A stretch of 64,000 bases of DNA, taken from Sambucus nigra. Lineage: Eukaryota > Streptophyta > Magnoliopsida > Dipsacales > Adoxaceae. The position numbers and the translations under genes are program-made. The notes beneath the pieces are model-generated. The model was not told the origin of the DNA, made no database searches, and saw only the letters and a list, made by a program, of their open reading frames with translations. Positions 24,264 to 37,300 of this stretch are shown here, in pieces. The stretch spans positions 482,209,159 to 482,273,158 of the forward strand of contig OX422221.1 of assembly GCA_949130495.1 (NCBI GenBank), given 5' to 3'. How positions within the stretch are numbered: the first letter of the stretch is position 1; the number at the start of each line of letters is the position of its first letter.

Positions 24264-25110
24264 ATGGAAGGTGAAACTTCTTTCGATTCAATTAAAGTAC
24301 AAACTCCAGCAACCACCAGTAGCTCTTGGAAAAGAAGTTCTATGTCAAATGCAAAGTTTGATGTCAAAAAATTTGACGGTACAAATAACTTCGGCATGTG
24401 GCAATGTGAAGTTTTGGATCTGTTATTTCGAGAAGGGTCACATATTGCCTTGGATTCGAAGCCTAAGGATATTTTCGAGGAAGATTAGAATTTTCTAAAC
24501 TGTCAAGCTTGCTGTACAATTAGATTATGCTTAGCCAAAGACCAGAAGTATTTTGTCATGAAGGAGACTGTGTCAACAAGTCTCTGGAAGAAGATATAGG
24601 ACAAGTGCATGACAAGAAGCATAAAAAATCGGCTCTATCTCAAGAAGAAACTTTTTCACTTCCAATTTAAGCACAGTACATCTATGAATACTCATTTAGA
24701 CAGTTTCAATTAAATTTTAGCCGATTTGCAAAATTTAGAGGTTGAAATTGCTAATGAGTATAAGGCACTGTTATTGCTAAATTCATTGCCTGATTCGTAT
24801 GATCACTTGACTACTACCTTACTGTATGGAAAATATGAGGTAAAATTTAATGATGTTTTCAATGCTTTGATGAATAACGAGGTATGAAAGAAGGATCTGC
24901 AGGTCCATCGAGACCCTTCATCATCAGAAACATTGACAGTAAGAGGGAGGACACCCAATAGAGGATGAGTAGGAAAATTCCGCTCAAAGTCAAGGGAAAA
25001 ATCATCTGATAGATGACAACTTGCTAAATACGAACATGCCTACTTTCATCAAAAGGGGCACTGAAAGAAAAACTGTCCGAACAGAGACAAGAAAAAGGAT
25101 CCAAATATGA
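24264..25110 (+). pseudogene. gag: Copia gag pseudogene
   Basis: Starts MEGETSFDSI and shows the Copia gag N-terminal signature KFDGTNNFGMWQ near 24355-24410. The first frame stops at 24486; further stops follow. A zinc-knuckle remnant lies near 25045-25080 (HQKGH..KKNCP), but the first Cys has become Tyr and a stop follows the His. Because the retained order matches Tork-type gag, this is a decayed copy and not a different gene. Confidence 0.85.
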
Positions 25111-25119
25111 ATGTCGCAC

Positions 25120-28100
25120 AAAATGAAGAAGATGACCTGGAGTTAGCGTTAATCGCTTCATCATCAACCTACCATTCTAAGGAATGGATTCTTGATCCAG
25201 GGTGTTCCTATCACATGTGTCCCAACAGGGACTAGTTTTCAAGCTTCCAAGAGCTTGACGGGGGGTGTGTTTTAATGGTCAATGACAAAGCCTTTAAAAC
25301 AAAAGGGATAGGTTCGATCCGATTGAAGCAGCATGATGGATCAATCAGAGTACTGACAGATGTATGATATATTCTAGACTTGAAGAAGAATATCATTTCA
25401 CTGGGAACATTTGATGCTAAAGGCTATTCTATTATCATTAAAGGTGGAGTCCTAAAGGTGGTTCGAGGATCACTTATGACCATGAAAGGTACCCGAAAAG
25501 GAAATTTGTATTTCCTCGATGGGAGCACAGTCACTAGGAGAGCGGCAGTCTCCAAAATCTCAGACGATTTAGATGAATCCAGACTATGGAACATGCGCTT
25601 AGGGCATACTGGTGAGAAATCTCTATAAGGTTTGATAAAGCAAGGCCTGTTAAAAGGAGCCAAGACAGGAAATATTGATTTTTATGAACATTGTGTCTTG
25701 GGTAAACAGATCTGAGTCAAGTTTGGTATTGCTGTTCACTGCACCGAAGGAATTCTTAACTATATTCACTCAGATGTATGGGGACCTACCAAAAATGCAA
25801 ATTTCAGAGGTAAACGTTAGTTCTTGACTTTCATTGATGATTATGGGTATACACGATGCGTCAAAAAGATGAAGTTTTGGAGATTTTCCTTAACTGAAAA
25901 AATATGATAGAAACTCAGACAGGTCTGAAGATCAAGAAACTCCGAATAGATAATGGTGGAGAGTACACTTTAGATCCATTCCTTAAAATCTGCCAAGATG
26001 AGGGAATTGTCAGACATTTTACCGTACGAAGAACGCCACAACAAAATGGAGTTGCAGAACGTATGAATCATACTTTGGTGGAGAAAGTTTGGTGTATGTT
26101 GTCCCATACTGGATTGGGAAAGGAATTATGGGGTGAAGCAGTGAATTATGCTTCTCACCTCATCAATAGACTTCCTACAACTGTAATTGGTGGGAAGACT
26201 CCCATGGAGGTATGGTTTGGTAAATCTTCTACAGATTACGATTGGTTACATGTTTTTGTTTGCCCTGCTTATTATCATGTGACTGAATCAAAGTTAGATC
26301 CTAGAGCCAAGAAAGATGTATTCTTGGGCTTTAGTGATGGCGTAAAAGCGTATAGACTCTGGTGCTCTGAATCAAACAAAATTATTCTGAGCAGAGATAT
26401 TACTTTTAATGAGTCTGTAATGTTGAAACCGATAGTTTCGGAGAAAGTGAACGTGAATCCAAGTTCTTTACAACAGGTGGAGCTTGATATTACAGTAAGA
26501 GCTGTTTAAACAATTAACTTTCCTGATGTGGAATCTAGTGATGATGACGAAATCTCAGTTGAGGTGGATGTTACAACACCAGCACCAGCACCAGTGATCA
26601 ATCAGCAGCCTTACGCAATTACCACTGGAAGACCTAAAAGGGATACTAAAAAACATTCTCGATTAAAAGACATGGTGGCCTATGCACTTCCTGTGATCGA
26701 TCATGATGTCCCGTGCACTTACAAAGAAGCCGTACAGAATACAGACAGTGTCAAGTGGAAGAAGATGATGGATGAAGAAATGGCATCACTTCACAAGAAT
26801 CAGACATGGAAGTTGGTTCAGCTTCCAAAGGGTAAGAATTCTATCGGCTGCAAGTGGATCTATGCTAAAAAGGAAGGTGTTCCTGGAAAAGACGACAATA
26901 GATACAAGGCCATATTAGTGGATAAAGGCTACGCTCGGAAGGAAGGAATCGACTACAACGAGGTTTTCTCACCTATTATTAAGCATTCACCCATTTGGAT
27001 ATTATTAGCTTTAGTATCATAGTTTGATCTCGAGTTACCTCAACTCGACGTGAAAATTGCATTCCTCCATGGTGACTTATAGGAGGAAATTTACATGTCT
27101 CAGCCAGATGGTTTTAAAACTCCTGGATGCGAGAATTGGGCTTGCAAGTTGAGCAAGTCGTTGTATGGTTTGAAGCAATTACCACAACAGTGGTATAAGC
27201 AATTTGACCATTTTATGATGTATCACAAGTACACACGCAGTCAGTTTGATCATTGCATCTACTTTTGTAAGCTCCAAGATGGGAATTTTATCTATTTTCT
27301 CTCATATGTGGATGATATGCTGATTGCATCTAAGAGCAAGGTGGAGATTGACAGGATGAAGATTCCATTGAGTTCAGAGTTCGAGATGAAGGATCTTGGA
27401 GAGGCTAAGAAAATTCTTAGGATGGAGATCAAGAGAGACAAAGTAAAAGGCACAGTCAGTTTAACACAAACTCAGTATTTGAAGAAAGTACTTCAGAGGT
27501 TTGGCATCGATAACAAGTCTAAACCTATAAGTACTCCATTGGCTCCACATTTCAAGTTGAATGCGCTGATGTCATCAGATACAGATGATGAGAAGAAGCA
27601 GATGGATCATATTCCATATGAAAATGCAGTTGGTGCCTTAATATAGGCCATGGTGTGTACCAGACTAGACATTTCACATGTAGTGAGTCGTTACATGCAC
27701 AATCTAGGGAAAGGACACTGGCAGGCAGTGAATTGGATACTACAGTACATTTAAGGTACTGTGGATGTCAGTTTAAAGTTTGAGAGAGACACGATAGTTG
27801 GTAAGCATCTAGTCGAATATGTGGATTATGATTATGCTGTAGATCTTGACAAGCATCGATCTACTACTGGTTATGTGTTCACTATAGCAGGAGGACCAGT
27901 GAGTTGGAGATCAACTTTACAATCGATTGTGGCTTTGTCTACAACAAAGGAAGAGTATTTGACTGTAACATAAGCTTTTAAAGAAGACATTTGGCTTCAT
28001 GTTTTGATTGATTACTTGGGTATTGTTCAGGAAAATATGGAGGTTTTATGTTATAGTCAGAGTGCCATATATTTGGCAAAGGACCAGGTTCATCATTCTC

Positions 28101-28282
28101 ACACCAAGCATATTGATGTCCGCTTTCATTTAATTCGAGAAATTATAGATGAAGGGGATATTCTACTCCAGAAAATCGGGACTGCAGATAATCCTGCAGA
28201 TATGCTGACAAAGGTGGTTACAGGGATCAAGTTCCAGCACTGTTTGGACTTGATCAACATCTCTGGAGCTCGTGGCGCCTAA
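25120..28282 (+). pseudogene. pol: Copia pol pseudogene (PR-INT-RT-RH)
   Basis: The protease active site reads D-P-G at 25194-25202 instead of D-S/T-G. A GAG-pre-integrase zinc region lies about 25590-25720, and integrase with HSDVWGP near 25770 and PQQNGVAER near 26040. The frame changes between about 25800 and 25904. RT spans about 26790-27640 with intact YVDD at 27305-27316; RNase H lies about 27800-28200 with TKHIDVRFHLIRE. In-frame stops after the shift include 26507, 27020, 27080, 27644, 27752 and 27971. The natural end is at 28280. Confidence 0.93.
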
Positions 28283-28319
28283 GGGCGCTTGTGGGGCAGC
28301 GTTGATTCGTGGACTCTTG

Positions 28320-28332
28320 CCAAGGTCGAGAT
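28320..28332 (+). other. Copia polypurine tract
   Basis: CCAAGGTCGAGAT directly before the 3' LTR TGTTGG; Tork-type elements usually have a similar AAGGTGGAGAT run here. Confidence 0.7.
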
Positions 28333-28727
28333 TGTTGGTTTGTGACAAGACTCCACCATTTGGTGGAGTAATTGGTTAGGGACTAGACTCTCACCATTTT
28401 GGTGGTGGAGTATTTTGCTCCATAAGAAATTTTCTAAGTGGAAAATTATCAAAGCCATTTTATGTGGCCATTATTCCTCTTACTCACCTATAAATAAACC
28501 ATGTGTATTGAGATAAAAACACACTAGTAAATAGGAGAAAAACAAAGCATATAGAGAGTCTTATTTGAGAGACAATTAAGAGAACAAGAGTGTTTGTAAT
28601 TCTCCTCTTTTGTTAATACAATTCCGCTGCCTCATGGACGTAGGAAAATTGTCAAACGACATAAATCTCTTGTTATTGTGTGTGATTGAGTGTGAGTTTG
28701 ATTTCTGGATTATTACTGGGCACAACA
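28333..28727 (+). repeat. Copia 3' LTR
   Basis: Same 395-bp length as the 5' LTR with about 26 substitutions by eye; ends CAACA, followed by TGAGC. Confidence 0.93.
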
Positions 28728-28732
28728 TGAGC

Positions 28733-31424
<2,692 letters not shown>

Positions 31425-32197
31425 CGGTATTTCATTAGTAGATTTTGCATATAGTATATATGCTATAGTTTTGAGTCTTTGCTATTTTCATTTAGTCCAT
31501 GTTTTCCATATGCTTTATCTTTGGATTTTAGTTGGCATGTTATATGATCATATTTGTGTCTCTCACTATGTGCATTGGAATTCCATATCTCAAATTGGTA
31601 ATTTAAATTTGTACAATACTTAATTGCTTATTCATATTGGTATCTTTTTACATCGATATTGATATTATTTGACCAGTTTGTGGATTATTTGTTCTTGACT
31701 TGCCATGCTGTGTGCTAATCGCAACTTACACTATTGCATGATATTATTCCCTTATCCCTATTTCAAAATCGATAACACGTGTTCACACATTTATGGGGAG
31801 ATTTTATTTTTAGGGGAGTAATAGTTTTATTCTATCTTACTTTGTCTATTCCTGAACAAAAGTGGGGAGAAAAGGTATCTTTCCTTTCATGATTATGATA
31901 TCTTTATCTTAGGGGGAGACGTCTTACCTAGGTTGAGATTGTTATAGACATTGGTATAAGTTTATTCTTACACAGATTTTATTCTTGGTATATTGTCTTT
32001 GCATTTGAATATGTGTTTAAGTGTTCAGATTTACAACATGCAACAAAGTTTTCAAGCACGAAAAGATACTCATGTTTACAAGTCGGTCAAGTTATACTTT
32101 TTTTCATTGGGGTTGGGGATTGAGTCTTTGCAAAGAGCTAGAAGACCCATATGATTTCTATTTTTGTTTTGTCCTGGAATAGCCAAAAGGAGAAATT
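31425..32197 (+). mobile_element. Sirevirus-like Copia 3' region before the LTR
   Basis: Non-coding stretch with repeated purine-rich motifs GGGGAGATTTT (about 31795), GTGGGGAGAAAAGG (about 31863) and GGGGGAGACG (about 31912). It ends in ATAGCCAAAAGGAGAAATT directly before TGTAAGG at 32198. Multiple polypurine-like motifs upstream of the 3' LTR, and a CCAAAAGGGGGAGATT-type final tract, are known features of Sireviruses. No pol remains in view; the body of the element is missing or lies in the anonymous sequence to the left. Confidence 0.5.
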
Positions 32198-32966
32198 TGT
32201 AAGGACAAATTTTCAATCGAGTCGATTTATTTATAATTGACTTTATTCCGAACAAAATGTTTGAGTTATAGGTTAGGCTTTGCATTGTCAATCTCGTAAG
32301 CCTATGGAATGTTTGATGAAGACGTAGCGACCAAGCTTCAACTCGGATACACATTATGTTTTGTTTCTTATCAAGTTTGTCTTCATGTTTAGGGAGGGTC
32401 TCATAATGTATGGTTGAATTTTAAATATGGTCCTTGAATATTTTTAAGGGTGTTTGTTTTTTAGGAAAAACATTTGGAACAATTTTAAATATTTTTTTAT
32501 AGAATCTATTTTTTGTTTCAGCTCGTTAGAACGAATTCATACACCTCATTAGAACAAAATTGATATCTCATTGTAATGAAGTTATGAACTCGTTAGAACG
32601 AACTTGGAATCTCACTTGAATGTGCATCTAAAGAACATCAAATGAGGACTCTCTGTCAAACAGTGGACAAGTCGTTAAACTAAAATGAGTTATCATTCAA
32701 ACGAACTTAATTTCGTTAGAAATAAAATGACTTCTCACTCGACGCGTTCGTTACCTATAAATTCGTATTTTCACTATTTAAGGCATGTTAGACTCATATT
32801 TTTTAGAACGTTTAGGGAGAAATCAATTCCCTACCTGTTTACGAAAGTTTCAAAACCCTAGTTTTACCATTTGTGTTTAAATATCCAAGTTATTATATTC
32901 ATATGCTTTGAGATCTTTGGGATGGGCACCAAAGTTTGTTTCTCTTCATCTTTGATTGAGAAAGTG
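32198..32966 (+). repeat. Sirevirus-like LTR, left part (split by a Tekay element)
   Basis: Begins TGTAAGGAC after a polypurine-like tract. It contains several CGTTAGAACGA / CATTCAAACGAA motifs (32520-32760). It is interrupted at about 32966 by the Gypsy element and resumes at 43810. Organisation is shared with the minus-strand copy at 61440-62597. Confidence 0.5.
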
Positions 32967-35953
32967 TTTTGCGTACTTTTGGCTATATTTATTTTTGGGA
33001 TTAATTAATTAAATGCGTATTAATTGAAATTAATCCGGGTTAAAATACTAACGAGATGCGAGTTGGTATTTGATTATGTTCATACATGTTTTTATATGAA
33101 TATTGAATTATGAAAAATTTGTCGTAAGATTTATATACGACATTTTAGAAATTTTGTTGAGACGCGTGTGACTGCCGCATCACGGTGTAATGTTTTGATT
33201 ATAAAAGTGAATTAAAATTCTATTAACCGTATGGTCGTTTCGAGTGCGCCAATGCGTTCGGAAGGGTCGAGATAGTCAGAAAACACTAGCCGGGGGTTTA
33301 GTTTGGGTCCCGGGGTATTTTTAGGCCATACCGGCAACATAAAGGGCATTTTAGTAATTTTGTATTTTTGGAGAATTAAAAGTGACGAAAATTGGGAGTT
33401 TTAATCTGATTGGGAATTGACCGACTAAGACACTAACCAACCCATATTAACCCAACAAGCTACGTAGGTTATTAGAATTAGGTTTTCTAATACCTTACCA
33501 AAGCAAACCCTAGCCACCATAGCCACCATTGGAGAAGAAGCTTGGGGAAAGAGAGAGAGAGGAAATTCTGCAGAAAAGCCCCATCAAACCAACATCTAAA
33601 TCAGAGATAAACTCGAGGCAAGTGACTTAATTCCATTTAATTTCAGAGAATGTTCCTTCCATGTTAGATAATTCAAATTTTATGTTTGTTCTTGGTGAAA
33701 TATGAAAACACATGTAGTTTGGAACTTAGAACTTGAAAATCTTGAGGAGAATTGCATGTAGAATGATAGGTAGTTGATTATTCTCATGATATTTGTGATT
33801 GGAAGAAATTAAAACGGATTTTATTGGGTTAATTCATGATTTAAAATGTTAGGGTTTGTGTTATTGAAAAGAATTGGGGAAAAGTGTAGAGATTTGTGAT
33901 TTAATGATGTTTATGACGAATTAATTCCTTAAAACATGTTAGGATGTGACTATATATGTTTAGGATTGATTAGAGACCTTAAAACATAGTTGGGACGAAG
34001 TTTAGAGGAGATTTGAGGAGTAGAAATTGGGTGAAAAACGATTTTGGAATTTCTGGGCTCGCAGCTGGTAGCTCGTTAGAAACCAACCCAGGTCGTTCGA
34101 ACGAGCTCGTTCGAACGAGCTTCTAACGAGTTGACCAATCGCTTCTAACGAGGGGCAGTTTCGTTCGATATCTCGTTCGAACGAGATATCGTTAGAAGGT
34201 ACAGTTCGTTCGAACGAACTGGATCTCGTTCGAACAGTCTCGTTCGAACGAGACTTCTAACGAGCTGACAGTTTGATCTCGTTCAAACAGCCTCGTTCGA
34301 ACGAGACTTCTAACGAGCTTGCAGTTTGGGCCTTTTTGGCCTGTTTTGATTTTGGGAGTCCCGTAAACTTGTTCGAGGGTAGAGTTAACATCCCTTTGAT
34401 GATGTATTGATAGATTTGGGACTTTTGGGTTATTATCAGGGGCAAATTATATACGAGTGATTTAAATCAATGAACCGTTTGGGTTGAGACGTGAGTATCT
34501 ACTACGATGTGAGAATAGATTATAGCGCGTATGATTATAAATCGGAATCGTATAAAGTGTGTAAATTATAGATTGGTACGAGAATGAGAATAGTACTACG
34601 ATTAAACTACGGGATTACTAAGACGTGTGTTTACTTAGTATTGGTATATGAATTGTGTGTATGACATACCTACCATACTTGCTATCACGGGAGGTTTGCG
34701 TTCGCTTAGGGCCCTCTAATCCTTGTGTTGCCCGGATTTAGACTGGTTACCTTGATGAACATAGGTCATAGAAAGACTTATTAGGATATTAATAAGTCCG
34801 CTGATCGTGGGAGCGTAGGTATGTGCGTGACCCATGTGATGTGACTGTGTTCGCCTCCATTATTTGTGATGTTGTTATATGTGAACTATTCCTGAGAGAT
34901 TCGGAATATGTAATCCTTATGTACGTGATGTACCGGGATGGATAGCAAAGTATGTGTGCACCGCAGCTTAGTTCTCGGGGTGCTTGTGTTGTATATTTAT
35001 GATGTGAATAATATACACTTAATTAATGGAAACCTTCATGTTAATGTTATGAATATAATTACGGTATTGTTTCGAGAAAACATAACGGGTTAGCTGTTAG
35101 TGAAATATATTGCATGTTGAGCATCTGAGTTTACGTTAAACCCCTATTTAATTACGAGCGTTATAATGTTAATAGAACCGAGTAATAAGGGTAGGACCTA
35201 TGGCAGCCTAGCTAGATATAATGTCACTTAGCTAGTGGTTTGTGTCGTTGTAGATGGGTACTTACGTTAGGAGTGCACAGTTAGACGAGAGGTGAGAATA
35301 TCATGTGAGTGCACGTCCTAACATGTACTTTGCATTTAATGTTTTAAATGTTTTTAAAGCACTTGCAGGTTTTTAAAATATAACTCCACTTTCGGGCTCT
35401 GACCCGTTTGCTTTCAAATCTACTTTTCTTGTAAAACCATTTTAGGTGACCAGCCACAAGGACACCATGCATAGGATACTCATTCTGGTGACGAGCTGTA
35501 GCTGTTTGTGGAAGCTACAGGGATTTGCTTGTAGACGCCTCTATCACTTGGATTCCAGATTCATTATCCATCAGCTGTAGGGCATGTTGCCCATTTCTAT
35601 TAGAGTTACATTTCCATTACAGTTTTCAGACTTTGGCATGTATTGATTTAGTATTCAGTTTACTTATCAGTTGTGGGATTTGTAGTGAGGAGTTTTCCTC
35701 CAGACTTTATTTACGTTATGTGATGGTTATTCTATTTACTTCATTATGGTGAATGGTGTTATTATTCTTTATTACACTTGTTGCATGTTAATCAGACTTT
35801 AAATAAAATTTGGCACTTACTTTTTAAATACTAGGTGGTTAGTAATAATAAAAATGTTTTCGACAGTGATGCTATTAACTGAGCCAACTTGGCATTTTGA
35901 ATTAATTTAATAAAGGAGTAGCTACCCGGTATTTAATTAGTCGGGGTGTCACA
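32967..35953 (+). repeat. 5' LTR of the young Tekay element
   Basis: Ends CGGGGTGTCACA at 35953. The left terminus is damaged (see element entry). It includes an AAACCCTAG telo-box-like sequence at 33505, a GA-rich stretch at 33548-33565 and the TTCGAA palindrome cluster. Frames such as 34257-34445 (minus) and 35525-35752 (plus) recur in the other LTR simply because the LTRs are duplicates. Confidence 0.93.
34072..34320 (+). repeat. Cluster of CTCGTTCGAACGAG palindromes in the LTR
   Basis: Repeated CTCGTTCGAACGAG, CGTTCGAACGAAC and CTTCTAACGAG half-sites in about 250 bp, many perfectly self-complementary over 10-14 bases. It lies about 1.1-1.35 kb into the LTR. The 3' LTR copy is at 41923-42171, nearly identical, with changes mainly at CG sites. 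Confidence 0.92.
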
Positions 35954-35955
35954 GG

Positions 35956-35967
35956 TGGTATCAGAGC
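35956..35967 (+). other. Primer binding site (initiator Met tRNA type)
   Basis: TGGTATCAGAGC two bases after the 5' LTR. Confidence 0.93.
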
Positions 35968-36136
35968 ATCAGGTTCTAGTGTCCTTTAGGATCTGACGGC
36001 TTATTATATTTCCGCTAAGTTTCTTTGATATAGAGCCCTATATTTTAGGACTGTTGTACTCTTTTTGTGTATGCTTCGTTCTTCAGCTATCTTAAGTTTA
36101 TAAACAGCGAGCTTATAAACTTTGTTCTTATTTCAG

Positions 36137-37300
36137 ATGCCTCCACGACGTGCACGACGAGTTCCCAGGGATGCAACGCCCGAACCCCATCCCACTCCAG
36201 TTCAGGGCATGATGAACGCCGCTGAGGTTGCAGCTATAGTAGCCCAAGCGGTAAATGCCACAATTGCCGTTGTTCAGCAGGCACCACCTCAGGCGCCGGT
36301 TGCCGCGCCAGTACAAGCAAGTGCATTCCCGTCTGCTTGGGAACGTGTACGTGACGCTTTTCAGAAAGCGCATCCGCCAGAGTTTACAGGTAGCTCAGAT
36401 GTGGTAGTCTTGAGCAAGTGGAAGAAGGATATGCAGAGGAACTTGAGGATGTATGAGTGCACGGACGTCTAGAAGCAGGTGCTAGCTACTTTCAAGCTAG
36501 TTGGATCTGCACTGCAATGGTGGGAGTCTATTACCACCATGGAGGAGAGGGATACTTTCACTATTCAGGACTTCTGGGTGCAGTTTGACCGTAAGTACTT
36601 TCCGTTGGCTGTTCACACGGAAATGAGGAGGAAATTGATGAGTCTGAGGCAGGAGGGTAAGACCGTGGCCTAGTATGAGGCCGAGTTCACGAATCTGTTG
36701 AATATCATTCTAGATGAGATACCAACAGAGAAGAAGAAGATTGAGAAGTTCACCGACGGGTTGACTTGGAGGATCCGTCAGCATCTGTTAGGGAACCTTT
36801 CGTTGGCCACGTATTCTGATGTGGTTAACGCTGCTTTGTTACACTGCCAGGACCACCGCTTTCATATGGCTGAGGGCAAGAGGTCGGGAGAGTCTAGCCA
36901 TCAGGGAAGGACTGGAGGACATGGTGCCGGTGGGGCATAATCTGTTCAGGGGCAGAGACAGGGTGAGAAGGGTTCTCAACAGGGGGATCAGAAGAGGTTC
37001 CGATCAGGGAACTACAGGCAGGGACAGGGAGGTTTCCGTCATGGCCATCAGGGTCCAAACGGCCATCAGGGCCAACAGGGGCAGAATGGGCAGCAGTTTC
37101 ACCAGGGCCAGCAGGGCCAAGGGAGGAACGGTAACGGCCACCAGGGCCGGGGACAGCAGGGGCAGAGAGGAGGGAACTTCCCAGGGAAGTGTTTTGTCTG
37201 TGGAAAGACTGTACATAAGCGACAGGATTGTCCTGATAGGGGCAGGGCCCCACAGCAGCAGCAACAGGGTGCTCGCCAGGAGCCACAAAGGCCTATATTT
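36137..37300 (+). pseudogene. gag: gag region of the young Tekay polyprotein, three stops
   Basis: The start ATG at 36137 follows a TTTCAG and opens an Arg-rich N-terminus (MPPRRARRVPRD). The gag core with LQWWES, FDRKYFP and QHLLGN lies about 36485-36850. A Gln/Gly-rich linker (36941-37180) is followed by a canonical CCHC knuckle at 37190-37231. The frame continues into pol without shift. It is interrupted by TAG at 36470, TAG at 36671 and TAA at 36938. An extended frame from 36819 and the minus-strand frames opposite the Gln/Gly-rich linker are shadows. Confidence 0.92.

Larger units (their letters stand above)
23196..28727 (+). mobile_element. Ty1/Copia LTR retrotransposon, decayed
   Basis: Complete 5.5-kb element with two 395-bp LTRs (23196-23590 and 28333-28727), duplication TGAGC, initiator-Met PBS, polypurine tract and pol order protease-integrase-RT-RNase H, which defines Copia. 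The gag start and TADNPADMLTK end resemble Tork/Tnt1-type elements, but the clade is not certain. The LTRs differ at roughly 26 positions by eye (about 6-7%). Many stops and a frameshift make it inactive. Confidence 0.94.

Noticed and set aside
34257..34445. 62-codon minus-strand frame repeated identically at 42108-42296
   Set aside because: Conservation is due to LTR duplication; the frame ends in the palindrome cluster and shows no domain. The same applies to 35525-35752 and 43376-43603.
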